Below the pieces are notes generated by a model. It ran no database searches. It was not told where the DNA came from and saw only the letters and a list, made by a program, of their open reading frames with translations. A DNA stretch of 64,000 bases from DAOUMU01 sp034409055. GTDB taxonomy: Bacteria > Chloroflexota > Anaerolineae > 4572-78 > J111. Shown here one piece after another: positions 54,826 to 63,993 of the stretch. The DNA lies in contig DAOUMU010000356.1 in the NCBI GenBank assembly GCA_034409055.1, forward strand, positions 1-64,000, written 5' to 3'. Each line of letters begins with the position of its first letter. The first letter of the stretch is position 1. The position numbers were made by a program, and so were the translations under genes.

Positions 54826-56274
54826 ATGAAATACCAACCTATCATCGGTATGGAAGTCCATATCGAGTTGAATACCAAAAGTAAGATGTTTTGCGGTTGC
54901 AGGGCCGACTTCTTTGGCGTCGCGCCCAACACCAACGTTTGCCCGGTCTGTCTGGGCATGCCCGGCACCCTACCGGTCATCAATAAACGGGCGGTGGAGT
55001 ACACCATCATGGCCGGCCTGGCCTTGAATTGCGATATTCAATCGCACAACGTGTTTGCCCGCAAAAATTATTTCTATCCAGACCTGCCTAAGGGCTACCA
55101 GATTTCTCAGTACGAACTGCCCCTTTGCCTTAACGGCTACGTAGACATCGAGCCGGAAGATAGTGACACCGCCAAACGCATTCGCATCCGGCGGGTTCAC
55201 CTGGAAGAAGATACCGGGAAGTTAACTCACGTTAACGACCACAGCTTGGTTGATCTGAACCGGGCCGGGGTGCCCCTGCTGGAGATTGTGACCGAAGCCG
55301 ACATTCACTCGGCGGATGAGGCATATGCTTACGTGACCAAGTTGCGCCAACTGGTCCGCTACCTGGGTGTCAGCACCGGTGATATGGAAAAGGGAGCCAT
55401 GCGCTGTGAAGTCAACCTGTCCCTGAAAGAGGTCAAAACAGATCAGTGGGGCACCAAGGTAGAGATCAAGAACCTCAACTCCTTCCGCTCGGTGCGCAAC
55501 GCCATTGCTTACGAGATTGAACGTCAAGCCAGGGTCCTGAACGAAGAGGGCACCATTAAACAGGTAACGATGGGCTGGGACGAAAACCGCAACATCACCG
55601 TATTGCAGCGTACCAAAGAGGGTGATACCGGCTACCGCTACTTTCCGGAGCCAGATTTGCCCCCGCTGGATTTAGATTCAACCTGGATTGAGGAACTCAA
55701 AGCCGGTTTGCCCGAGCTGCCCGACGCCAAGTTGGCCCGCTACACCACCGATTTGGGCCTGAGCAAGAAAGAAGCCCTGGTCCTGGTAGAAGACCGGGCC
55801 GTGGCCGAATATTACGATAGGGTAGTGGCTGCGGCCAGCAACTCGGCCGGGGTTACGCCCAAGCTCATCAGTAACTGGATATCGGGCGAACTGTTCCGCC
55901 TGTTGACCGAGAGCGGAACCGAGGTGACCGAGATCCAAATAAAACCGGAGCAGTTGGTTACCCTGATCGAATTGGTCAATGCCAAAACCATCAACCAGAC
56001 AGCGGCCAAGAAAACCTTTGGCGTTATGTTCGAAACGAGTCGTCCGCCCGGGGAAATCGTCGAAGAGCTGGGGCTGCAACAGATTAGCGACAAAGACCAA
56101 TTGGTAACCATTGCCCAACAGGTCATCGCCGATAACCCGGACGCAGCCGAACAATTCAAGCAGGGTAAGGAAAAGATTATCAAGTTCTTAGTCGGACAGG
56201 TGATGAGAGCCACGCGTGGCAAGGCCAATCCGCAGTTGGCGGAACAGTTGCTAAGAGAGCAGTTGCAAAATTGA
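54826..56274 (+). CDS. gatB: Aspartyl/glutamyl-tRNA amidotransferase subunit B
   Basis: The protein has 482 residues from the ATG at 54826 (MKYQPIIGMEVHIELNTKSK). The metal-site cysteines are in CGCRADFFGVAPNTNVCPVC and LGMPGTLPVIN, followed by the kinase-like core (GYQISQYELPLC, HLEEDTGKLTH, DLNRAGVPLLEIVTEADIHS, KNLNSFRSVRNAI) and the C-terminal YqeY/tail domain. It converts Glu-tRNA(Gln) to Gln-tRNA(Gln) with GatA and GatC, which are not nearby. Confidence 0.97.
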   Translation: MKYQPIIGMEVHIELNTKSKMFCGCRADFFGVAPNTNVCPVCLGMPGTLPVINKRAVEYTIMAGLALNCDIQSHNVFARKNYFYPDLPKGYQISQYELPLCLNGYVDIEPEDSDTAKRIRIRRVHLEEDTGKLTHVNDHSLVDLNRAGVPLLEIVTEADIHSADEAYAYVTKLRQLVRYLGVSTGDMEKGAMRCEVNLSLKEVKTDQWGTKVEIKNLNSFRSVRNAIAYEIERQARVLNEEGTIKQVTMGWDENRNITVLQRTKEGDTGYRYFPEPDLPPLDLDSTWIEELKAGLPELPDAKLARYTTDLGLSKKEALVLVEDRAVAEYYDRVVAAASNSAGVTPKLISNWISGELFRLLTESGTEVTEIQIKPEQLVTLIELVNAKTINQTAAKKTFGVMFETSRPPGEIVEELGLQQISDKDQLVTIAQQVIADNPDAAEQFKQGKEKIIKFLVGQVMRATRGKANPQLAEQLLREQLQN

Positions 56275-56586
56275 CTTGACAATGACATTCATCTGGCAGT
56301 AAAGTGATGTTTGTCACTGTTCAAAACGAATAAATTTGTTATACTGAGTAATTAAGGGTTGATGGTCATAAAAATTATGTAACTACTAAGCCAATTAGAA
56401 CCCCGATTTTTATTGAGTTTGTCTACAATGTCGTCCGCAAAACAATTGTTCATCACCCGAGGGACGGCTAAATGATCGAAAAACCGGGCTTCTACAGACG
56501 ATCAAGCATAAATTCAATCGTCTTTGTTAGTGCGTAATGAGGCGCGTTACACTAGGAGGTGTTCATAGGACGAATTGTTTTGAATC

Positions 56587-56619
56587 TGAGCGAGCCACGT
56601 CCAGGGTGGGTTCGCTTTT
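56587..56619 (+). terminator. Possible terminator hairpin
   Basis: GCGAGCCAC and GTGGGTTCGC pair (one G-T) around GTCCAGG and are followed by TTTTTT. It is ~310 nt after gatB, so it may end a separate short transcript. Confidence 0.55.
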
Positions 56620-56645
56620 TTGTGTCTCCAAACAAGTTATTTCTC

Positions 56646-56830
56646 TGTAGAGAGGGCATCCCTGTAGAGAGGGCATCCCTATGCCCGACCCCGCATGGGG
56701 ATGCGGGGTCTACAAAAAGAAAAGGGGGATGCGGGGCCTACAAAAAGGGAATTCCTATTATATCAAGTTATGTAGGGCAAGTTGCTAACTTGCCCCCTGT
56801 ACCGCTGACAAGTTAGCAACTTACGAAGTG
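56646..56830. repeat. Repeat-rich gap before the dehydrogenase gene
   Basis: TGTAGAGAGGGCATCCC occurs twice in tandem, GGATGCGGGG-CTACAAAAAG occurs twice, and a copy of the GTAGGGCAAGTTGC hairpin repeat follows at 56772-56824. No gene is seen between gatB and 56886. Confidence 0.6.
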
Positions 56831-56885
56831 CAGAAAAGAAATCTCCAACTGAACCTAATTACTTCTTAGCAGAAAGGCTTTCACC

Positions 56886-58133
56886 ATGTCAGAGAAAAAT
56901 CCATTTGAAATTGCCCAACGCCAACTCGATGAAGCAGCCGCTATCTTGCGCCTGGATCCGGCCACCCACGCCCTGTTGCGCGAACCGATGCGTGAACTCA
57001 TTGTCAGCATTCCGGTGCGTATGGATGATGGCAGTGTTAAGGTGTTCAAGGGTTACCGGGTGCAGTATAACGATGCTCGCGGTCCCTGTAAGGGGGGACT
57101 GCGCTGGCACCCGGATGAAACCATTGATACGGTCAGGGCGTTGGCCGCCTGGATGAGCTGGAAAACAGCCGTGGTCGACATCCCCCTTGGGGGCGGCAAA
57201 GGCGGGGTTACCTGCAATCCCAAAGAACTCTCTCCCACGGAGCAGGAGCGACTGGCCCGAGGTTATATCCGGGCGGTGTGGAAAATTTTAGGCGAGGAAA
57301 CAGACGTACCTGCCCCCGATGTTTACACCAACCCCCAGATTATGGCCTGGATGATGGATGAGTACAGCACCATTCGGGGATACATGGTGCCGGGCATCAT
57401 TACCGGTAAACCCCTACAACTGGGCGGTTCGGCCGGCCGGAGTGATGCCACGGCCCGAGGGGGTATCTATACCGTCCGCGAGGCGGCGAAAGTACTGGGC
57501 ATAAAGTTGCAGGGAGCGACAGCGGCCATTCAGGGTTATGGCAACGCCGGTCAATTTGCCCACCAATTGGCCGTCGATCTATTAGGGATGAAGGTTGTGG
57601 CTATATCTGACTCAAAAGGCGGCGTCTATAAAGAAGATGGTTTTGACTTTGAGTCGGCAGTGCAGTACAAGCAAGAGACCGGTTCCGTAGTAGATATGCC
57701 AGACACGACGCCTATCACCAACGAAGCTTTGCTGGAGATGGACGTAACCGTGCTCTACCCCTCCGCTTTGGAAAACGTGATTACCGAAGAGAACGCCGGA
57801 AACATAAAAGCCAAAATCGTGGCCGAACTGGCCAATGGCCCCACCACTCCCGAAGCGGATCACATTCTGTATAAACAAGGGGTGTACGTCATCCCCGACT
57901 TTTTATGCAACGCCGGTGGAGTAACCGTCAGTTACTTTGAGCAAGTGCAAAACGCTTACGATTATTACTGGTCGTTAGCCATGGTGCACGAACGGTTAGA
58001 CGATAAAATGACGGCGGCCTTCCACGCTGTACACGAGATGGCCCAGGCTAAAACTGTTCACAATCGATTAGCGGCCTATCTGGTGGCAGTTGAGCGGGTG
58101 GCCGAAGCGGCCAAGTTACGAGGCTGGGTGTAA
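56886..58133 (+). CDS. gdhA: Glu/Leu/Phe/Val-family dehydrogenase, probably glutamate dehydrogenase
   Basis: This 415-residue protein matches the length of hexameric GDH. The N-terminal domain has GYRVQYNDARGPCKGGLRWH and the substrate Lys in VDIPLGGGKGGV. The NAD(P)-binding domain has GYGNAGQFAHQLAVDLLG. The end PDFLCNAGGVTVSYFEQVQN is typical of bacterial GDH. It interconverts glutamate and 2-oxoglutarate with ammonia; the coenzyme choice is not clear. A terminator follows. Confidence 0.93.
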   Translation: MSEKNPFEIAQRQLDEAAAILRLDPATHALLREPMRELIVSIPVRMDDGSVKVFKGYRVQYNDARGPCKGGLRWHPDETIDTVRALAAWMSWKTAVVDIPLGGGKGGVTCNPKELSPTEQERLARGYIRAVWKILGEETDVPAPDVYTNPQIMAWMMDEYSTIRGYMVPGIITGKPLQLGGSAGRSDATARGGIYTVREAAKVLGIKLQGATAAIQGYGNAGQFAHQLAVDLLGMKVVAISDSKGGVYKEDGFDFESAVQYKQETGSVVDMPDTTPITNEALLEMDVTVLYPSALENVITEENAGNIKAKIVAELANGPTTPEADHILYKQGVYVIPDFLCNAGGVTVSYFEQVQNAYDYYWSLAMVHERLDDKMTAAFHAVHEMAQAKTVHNRLAAYLVAVERVAEAAKLRGWV

Positions 58134-58153
58134 CCATAGAAAAACAGTAACAA

Positions 58154-58217
58154 AAAAGGGGGGCGGCTATTGGTGCCTACAGGTAACGCAGGCGTCGCCA
58201 GCCGTACCCCTTTTTTG
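58154..58217 (+). terminator. Terminator of the dehydrogenase gene
   Basis: AAAAAAGGGG and CGGCT pair with AGCCG and CCCCTTTTTT across a structured loop containing GGTGCC-like and GGCGTCGCC segments. Confidence 0.7.
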
Positions 58218-58250
58218 TTGTTAGAAGGGCGGTGAGTAGGGACTTTTTAA

Positions 58251-58448
58251 CTAACGTTCTGCCGGGTCTGAAAAACTAAATTCAGTATCAGCCGGAAATT
58301 GGCGCAGGATCTGTTGTTCATGATATTGAGGGGGATTATCTTCAGTAGGCAATACTGAACCGCCGGCAGAAACGTGTTGCAAGCCCATATTCACCAATAC
58401 GCCGATGATAAAGGCTTTGATAAAGAGACGAATAGTTTGTTTGAACAT
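58251..58448 (-). CDS. Small exported or membrane protein
   Basis: The protein has 65 residues if it starts at the ATG 58448 (MFKQTIRLFIKAFIIGVLVN); a GTG at 58463 adds five. It has one hydrophobic helix with a possible signal-cleavage VSAGG, then a short acidic tail. No family is recognised. It converges with the dehydrogenase gene. Confidence 0.45.
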   Translation of the reverse strand: MFKQTIRLFIKAFIIGVLVNMGLQHVSAGGSVLPTEDNPPQYHEQQILRQFPADTEFSFSDPAER

Positions 58449-58650
58449 CAATTGAATTCCCACAGCCCGTAAGGTGATAAAAAGAAGAAAAGTTTTACAA
58501 CTTTGATAATCTAATTTTACTGCCAGGCTGTGAGAAAATTCAATATGCTATTGGTCCTGGGACTTTTGGGTGATACTATAGTTGCCCAGAAAAAGATTTT
58601 GAGTTTGTACCCAGGCGGGCACAGGTACCCAAAAAGCGGGCACAGGTAGT

Positions 58651-58705
58651 AACGACTTCAGTCGTTCCAGGCAGCAACAACGACTAAAGTCGTCACTACG
58701 AGTCA
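58651..58705. repeat. Hairpin repeat AACGACTTnAGTCGTT
   Basis: gtaacgacttcagtcgtt and aacgactaaagtcgtcac are near complements of each other. It is a repeat style I associate with Chloroflexota intergenic DNA, just downstream of a frameshifted lipoprotein gene. Confidence 0.6.
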
Positions 58706-58737
58706 AAAACACACAGTGCTGTGCATTATCTGAATGT

Positions 58738-58955
58738 CTATAACTCAGTGGGGTCAACAGCCGGTGTATTCGTTGGGTGGGGCGTAGCGGTAGGGGTGGC
58801 ATAGCTGGCCAGAATGAATGTAGGTGTTGGCGGAGAGCGCCCCCCCTATTGAGTAAATCGCCAGAATTACAGGCGATCAGGAAAATAACGACCCCTATGA
58901 TACAGATGGCCCGGTTGTGTTTTATCAACAATACGGTTTTCCTTATTCTGAACAT
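58738..58955 (-). pseudogene. Lipoprotein gene with a frameshift at a C7 tract
   Basis: From the ATG at 58955 the translation gives a signal peptide with lipobox (VVIFLIACNSGD). At the seven-C run (58840-58846) the frame loses sense. Removing two bases (or adding one) restores SPPTPTFILASYATPTATPH, then PTNTPAVDPTEL and a stop at 58738, the Thr/Pro linker style seen elsewhere in this genome. It may be a pseudogene or a contingency (slippage) locus. Confidence 0.55.
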
Positions 58956-58989
58956 GAGCCAAACTTCTAAATTCATCGTTCATCATTCA

Positions 58990-59385
58990 TCATTTGTTTT
59001 CCCCCTCCGCCTTCAAATCCCGCAGCAGACGCTCAAACGCCTGTTGATACGCATCGTGATCTTTCCACTGGCTGAAATCACCGATGTGACGGGTGCGACG
59101 AATTTCTGCGGCCCAAGCCTCTTCGGTTTCCATTACCACCTCATCAAGCCGGACTGGGAAGAGCACCATCTGCTTACGTTTGCGTTCTTCTTCAAAGGCT
59201 TTCTCGACTTCGCTTTCAACCCACGTGCTATTAAGTGAATTCTCTGAAAGAATAATCAACAATTTGTCGTGGACCCGTATGGACTGGTCAATGGTGGACC
59301 GGATTTTGTCACCGATTTTCATATCCTCCGGAGAAAACCAGCACCACAAGCCTTGTTGCTGTGAATCGGTTGGAGACGGACACAT
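58990..59385 (-). pseudogene. TIR-domain protein fragment (N-terminus missing)
   Basis: The frame has 131 residues. It begins inside the fold at GLWCWFSPEDMKIGDKIRST and retains KLLIILSENSLNSTWVESEV, with the Glu that is catalytic in NAD-cleaving TIR domains, then FEEERKRKQMVLFPVRLDEV. The first strand and the 'FISYS' motif of a TIR domain are absent, and the ATG has no ribosome site. It lies 75 nt downstream of the large HD/TPR gene on the same strand. It is probably a broken partner of that gene. Confidence 0.7.
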
Positions 59386-59460
59386 TTCTAGACAATAATG
59401 GAACCAAGAGAAGTATTTTCACGGTCGTCAGAGGGAATACCAGAGTTAGGGTTGATTTGA

Positions 59461-62400
59461 TCAAGTCCGATGGAGTCGTTTAATTGCTGATTGTGCTGAA
59501 TTTTTGTATCTATCATATTGTGAATTTGAATGCAAATATTCCTTGTATAATTCAATGGCTTTAGGCAGGTCTTGTTTATGCTCGTATAGAAAGGCTAAAA
59601 CGTAGAATACTTCGGGCATTTCTTTAGCAGAGATCGCTTCTAAATCCTCGATAGCCTCATCAAGCACCGGCCCAGTATAAGTTACAGCCTGTTCGTACCA
59701 TGATACAGCCTCCTCAATTCTATCTAATAACAAAGCGCATAACCCAAGATTGTAGTAAGCGAACTCCACAGGCGCTGACCATTTTTCATCTTGTGGGTTG
59801 GTAGCTTCTAGACTGTATTTGTATGCAGACTCCAAATCTCCAGCCTTATAATATGCCCATCCCAAAAGTCCGGCTAATATAGACTCTTTGGGAAACTTAT
59901 GTAGTCCATCGGTCAACTCTTTTATTGCCGCTTGTATCTGCCCTTCTTCCTGTAGACGGCTTGTATTGAAGTAAATATTATTTACTGCGGAAACATCACG
60001 AATATGATAGTGAATCACTTGTTCCCTATACCACATCTTATCTTGGATAGGTCGAATATCGATCTGACATGCGGTCTGAGCTATCGCCTCGAGATCAGGT
60101 TCCTCTGGAAGAAAAGTCCTCAACTCAGATCGTGTGAAGCCTTGTATGATCTTCTGTCTCAATGTGGCCATATCAAATGTGAAATTTTGAGTAATTCGGA
60201 AGGCAACTTCACCTTTCCTCAACATTTCGGCCACTTCCTGATTTTTCTCATCTTGTTGAAGCTTGATATTGGGAGTAATGCGAGAAAAAGGTCCAAGAAA
60301 TTCGTCAGACTCCACTTGTCCATTCGGAAAATATGTTGAGATTCGAATTGTAGTCCAGTTGTTTTTGGACTGCTCTGCTATCGACAACAACTCATCGTGA
60401 ATTTGGGCTATGTTCATATCATTTAAAGATTTGGCAAATTCTACAATAGCTTCTTCTTGTTGGGGGGTAAGGTTTATTGGAGAAGGGATTCGCTGCTCAA
60501 TTTTATTCTGTAATTGAGTTAAATGCTGTAAAATCTGACGGGGGCGATCATCAAAAAGTGGTTCGACATTCTTATTTTTGATGTCCGGGCCTAAAGATTC
60601 TAACACAGATGGATTAACTCCTGCGGGAAGAAGTTCTGGTTGATCCAGCTCTACAACAAAACGATGAAATTCACCAGATTTAAACCAACGAAGCATCTCA
60701 TCAATCTGAAGTACCTGCTTTACATCAGTGTTTGGAGTATACACCGTGGGGTTAAATGTTGCATTATTCGCACCGTCTCGAGACATAGTCATACGAACGG
60801 TAAGTGGATACCTGGAATAATCAGCTGATCGTTCCCCATCTACAAAGAGGGTAATCCGTTTTCTAGAATGATCAATTTCTACCCTACAAAACATCATTCC
60901 GCTTATTGGGGGTAGTGGATGTGGCCTGATAGTCAAGTAGTTAGGGGAAAAACTAATAGCTTGGGACATTCTTGGGTCTTCACTGGAGAGTTTTACTTTG
61001 TTTCCCACAAGCTCTAATTTCTCACCTGATATAGTAGCTGCTTTAAGCAGATGAGGAAATGTCAACCCCCGTTTCAGAGCGATTCTTGGATGAGATACAG
61101 TTATCTTAAAGTCGATACTATCTTCTGAGTTAGTTTTTTTCAGATCTGGAGGTGAGACTAGGTCATTGAATACATCTTGCCATTCTCGCCCACAATCAGG
61201 ACCAAGAGCATGAAATAGATTGAGCAATTGCTTGCTGTCCTGTCCAATTTTATGTTGGATTGCTGTGATAGCAGCAGCAATCCCTCTTATTTGAGCAATT
61301 TGAGGAAACCGAAATACATCTGTTAGAAAGCCAAATAATAAAGCTCCATCAAGGTTTGATCTTCTGGGGATTATTGCCGGTTCACACTCAAACTCGGAAA
61401 CGAATAGCAATAAATAGAGGGCAGTGGGTGAACTTTGCAAGACCAAGATCCGGTCGGTTCTTTCTTGTAGGTCATAAATAGCGTCAAATTGCTGACAAAT
61501 ATCCTCGAAGGCAAAGTCTTCTAAACATCTACGAAGATATGGAGATGACATAAATAGAATCTCTTCTTCAGTTTTTAGGAACTGTTTTAACAAATGCTCA
61601 AATGTACGACTATCTGCAACGGGGCACACATTATTAGGTTTTTCTCCAAATTCAATGTGGTGCCATTGAGTGAGGTCTTGTAAACACGTGTCAATACTGG
61701 CCAATGATTCGTCCAATTCTTTTACCAATTCATCTTTGCTACTTTTTCCAAATCGTGCCAAATATAAAGTAACTTTGCGTTCAACTACCTTTCTACGCTG
61801 CAATTTGAGTTCAACTGTTTTCCAAGGTAGGTTGTGCTGAGTAAATATTGGTTCTACTTCGGTTAATTTTTCTTGAATTTCCTTCACCATTTGGTGCAAG
61901 ACTTTCTCTGCTGCAAGCGTTTGTACAGTAGCATTAATTTGAATGCTTCCTTGTGTCGAGTCGAGCGGACCAACACCGTCAATACTAAGATGTTTCTCAA
62001 AGTGAGAGATGCTATCTTGAGGTGGATGGACTGCATCAAGTACAATTTTTGGCGCTCTATCCGCAGTCAAGTGCAATTCATCGGCAATACGTATACTAGC
62101 ACAGAGTAGTTGCATCCGTATCGGTTTACCTCTGGTATCTGGAATATCACTGATATCCTCGATTATGTTGATTTTTCGATGCGAGCGACATATTTCACTA
62201 ATAGCATCAGCTTCTGGTTTGTCTAGCCCCAACCGCTCATAATTCTCTTTGACATAGTGTTCACTTCTCAAATGATGACTGTCTCGAATCTGCTTTTGGG
62301 CCTTCTGATCGCCGACTTTATCAACTGCTTCAAGCATTCCAATGTCATGGAGAAGTGCTGCGGCCAATAAGCAAAATATTTCTTGAGCTGACAATGAATT

Positions 62401-62607
62401 CGCCATTTCAGGCGGCAGAAGCCAACCTAGAATCGTCATTACCTGCTTCGAGTGGGATACATCGTGATGTGTATATGCTGGGAATATCGAATAGACTCGA
62501 TCTAATAAAGGGTCAACAATGTTTTCAAGTCTTTTTATACGTGCTGCTAAATCAGGAGACGCCAATTCTAACCGTTTGGTGAGATCAATTTCGTTGGTTT
62601 CAAACAT
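59461..62607 (-). CDS. HD-domain/TPR protein, putative conflict-system component
   Basis: The protein has 1,048 residues from the ATG at 62607 (GGAGG 5 nt upstream; an ATG 12 nt earlier overlaps that site). The N-terminal ~250 residues form an HD metal-binding hydrolase-like domain with THHDVSHSKQV (about 46-56) and LLAAALLHDIGML (about 80-92). It resembles the HD-CE type linked to Hsp90-like ATPases and other effectors in bacterial conflict systems. The middle ~500 residues are unassigned (ILFMSSPYLRRCLEDFAFED and ISGMMFCRVEIDHSRKRITL are two stretches). The C-terminus holds several TPR-like helical repeats (AGLLGWAYYKAGDLESAYKY, FAYYNLGLCALLLDRIEEAV). No nuclease motif is seen. The TIR fragment downstream and the mobile debris upstream suggest a defence island. 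Confidence 0.78.
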   Translation of the reverse strand: MFETNEIDLTKRLELASPDLAARIKRLENIVDPLLDRVYSIFPAYTHHDVSHSKQVMTILGWLLPPEMANSLSAQEIFCLLAAALLHDIGMLEAVDKVGDQKAQKQIRDSHHLRSEHYVKENYERLGLDKPEADAISEICRSHRKINIIEDISDIPDTRGKPIRMQLLCASIRIADELHLTADRAPKIVLDAVHPPQDSISHFEKHLSIDGVGPLDSTQGSIQINATVQTLAAEKVLHQMVKEIQEKLTEVEPIFTQHNLPWKTVELKLQRRKVVERKVTLYLARFGKSSKDELVKELDESLASIDTCLQDLTQWHHIEFGEKPNNVCPVADSRTFEHLLKQFLKTEEEILFMSSPYLRRCLEDFAFEDICQQFDAIYDLQERTDRILVLQSSPTALYLLLFVSEFECEPAIIPRRSNLDGALLFGFLTDVFRFPQIAQIRGIAAAITAIQHKIGQDSKQLLNLFHALGPDCGREWQDVFNDLVSPPDLKKTNSEDSIDFKITVSHPRIALKRGLTFPHLLKAATISGEKLELVGNKVKLSSEDPRMSQAISFSPNYLTIRPHPLPPISGMMFCRVEIDHSRKRITLFVDGERSADYSRYPLTVRMTMSRDGANNATFNPTVYTPNTDVKQVLQIDEMLRWFKSGEFHRFVVELDQPELLPAGVNPSVLESLGPDIKNKNVEPLFDDRPRQILQHLTQLQNKIEQRIPSPINLTPQQEEAIVEFAKSLNDMNIAQIHDELLSIAEQSKNNWTTIRISTYFPNGQVESDEFLGPFSRITPNIKLQQDEKNQEVAEMLRKGEVAFRITQNFTFDMATLRQKIIQGFTRSELRTFLPEEPDLEAIAQTACQIDIRPIQDKMWYREQVIHYHIRDVSAVNNIYFNTSRLQEEGQIQAAIKELTDGLHKFPKESILAGLLGWAYYKAGDLESAYKYSLEATNPQDEKWSAPVEFAYYNLGLCALLLDRIEEAVSWYEQAVTYTGPVLDEAIEDLEAISAKEMPEVFYVLAFLYEHKQDLPKAIELYKEYLHSNSQYDRYKNSAQSAIKRLHRT

Positions 62608-62724
62608 TTTGTCCTCCATTTGAATTAAGATGGCGCTAGAACATTTCTCATATTTAGTGGTTTGTAAGAGAAAGCGGAGACTTTGCGCTGTCTCCTAACG
62701 CTCACCATACCCTCTTATCATCTC

Positions 62725-63050
62725 CTACCGCTCCTCTCAATCCGGCAGATATGCGGACATAAAACTCTTGAACACCTTGCCGTGGTGGGGGTTAATAGAT
62801 GCACCAACTCGTGGCCAATGACGAACTTGCCGAGGGGTTTGGGGAGGTCGAGGAGTTCGGGGGTGAGGGTGAGGCGGTCGGCGGTGGAGATGGAGGTCCA
62901 TTTGGTGCGCATAGGGCGGAAATGGATTTGACGCACGCTAACTCCTATCCGGGTAGCCCAGTGGCGCACGGCCCAGCGCAGATCGTCGGCGTCGTGCCAT
63001 TTGGATAGGCCGGATGTATTGGGATGGTTGTTGGTGCCGTTAACGTTCAT
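62725..63050 (-). pseudogene. DUF45/YgjP-like metallopeptidase, frameshifted
   Basis: The start MNVNGTNNHPNTSG leads into IHFRPMRTKWTSIS (the family's MRSRWGS block) and GKFVIGHELVHLL (the HExxH zinc site). A 1-nt deletion then breaks the frame. In the next frame PHHGKVFKSFMSAYLPD follows, then TGA where Trp is usual. This family often sits beside type I restriction genes, as the fragment directly upstream supports. Confidence 0.75.
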
Positions 63051-63150
63051 ACGCGCTGTAACTCCAATAAGGCATTGGCGGCGGCAATCATGTTGGCCGG
63101 GCCGACGAGGGGGCGGAGGACGCCGTACAGTTCGGCGCGGAGTTGGCCGG
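63047..63150 (-). pseudogene. 3' remnant of a type I restriction (HsdR-like) gene
   Basis: The frame reads QLRAELYGVLRPLVGPANMI, then AAANALLELQRV and TGA, overlapping the next ATG by 4 nt. Length and composition fit the C-terminal end of HsdR. Everything upstream has been replaced by other DNA. The identification rests on a short match and the neighbour gene. Confidence 0.45.
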
Positions 63151-63241
63151 ACTACGTTCCATTCGTGATCGGGATACTTCCCAAACGGGGCATTGACCGG
63201 CAAAAGTGTTTTGTGAGACTTCCGAAGTCTGAATCTTGGAT

Positions 63242-63660
63242 TTATTGGCCTTCATGTTTCAGGTTAATTGGTTCATCAAATACTTTCAAAATCTCGCCAG
63301 CGACATAGACCCGGTTACGAGCCTGCCCCGTAATTTCGTGTAAGATACCGGATTGGATCAATTGATTAATGTATCGCTGGATCGATGAAAAATTGACACC
63401 CAGCGCATCCCCAATCTGCCGCACGGTGAGGACTGGCCGGGTAAATAGGAAATCCACCGCTTGCAATAGACGCGAGGCGGCGCGCCAGATTGGAACCGGG
63501 CGCGGTATTGTTCGCGCAAGCTTTGGAGCCGTTGGGCACGGGCTACCGCATCTTGCGATTGAGAGGTCACCCCACGCAGAAAAAATATCAACCAGGCTTC
63601 CCATTCGCCTTTCTGACTGACATTCAGCAGTAAATCATAGTAACTTTGGCGATGAGCTTC
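63242..63660 (-). pseudogene. Fic-family protein, C-terminal part, frameshifted
   Basis: FEAHRQSYYDLLLNVSQKGE and WEAWLIFFLRGVTSQSQDAV are in one frame. After a shift near 63490 come RLLQAVDFLFTRPVLTVRQI, LGVNFSSIQRYINQLIQSGI and GQARNRVYVAGEILKVFDEP in another. This is the C-terminal half with winged helix of Fic AMPylase/toxin-like proteins. The catalytic HPFxxGN part is missing, apparently replaced at the junction with the IS630 remnant. Confidence 0.7.
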
Positions 63661-63662
63661 AA

Positions 63663-63993
63663 ATACAAAAACTGATCGATGAGATTCGAGCACGTCACCC
63701 CGACGCAGAGCGCATCATACTCATCCTGGACAACGCCCGTTACAACCACGCCAAAATCGTGCGGGAACTGAGGATACCAAGGTTGAACTCAAGTTTCTAC
63801 CCTCCTACTCACCTAACCTCAACTTGATCGAGCGGCTATAGCGGTTCCTTAAAGACAAGGTGATGACCACCTATCACGAATCATTTGAGAAATTTGTTGA
63901 TGAAATTGATAAAGTGCTGGATAACCTGGCAGAGTACGCCAACGAACTGACAACTCTGATGACGGAAAAATTTGAGATTTTAGCGTGCGCTTA
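63663..63993 (+). mobile_element. IS630-family transposase remnant
   Basis: Conceptual translation gives KLIDEIRARHPDAERIILIL and DNARYNHAKIVREL. After a frameshift come KVELKFLPSYSPNLNLIERL, then TAG in place of the usual Trp, and RFLKDKVMTTYHESFEKFVD to a stop at 63993. DNARYN and the E in LIER are two of the DDE residues. The 5' part is missing. It disrupts the Fic gene. Confidence 0.75.

Noticed and set aside
58777..59238. A 153-residue plus-strand gene
   Set aside because: It lies antisense to the frameshifted lipoprotein and the TIR fragment and has no motif or ribosome site.
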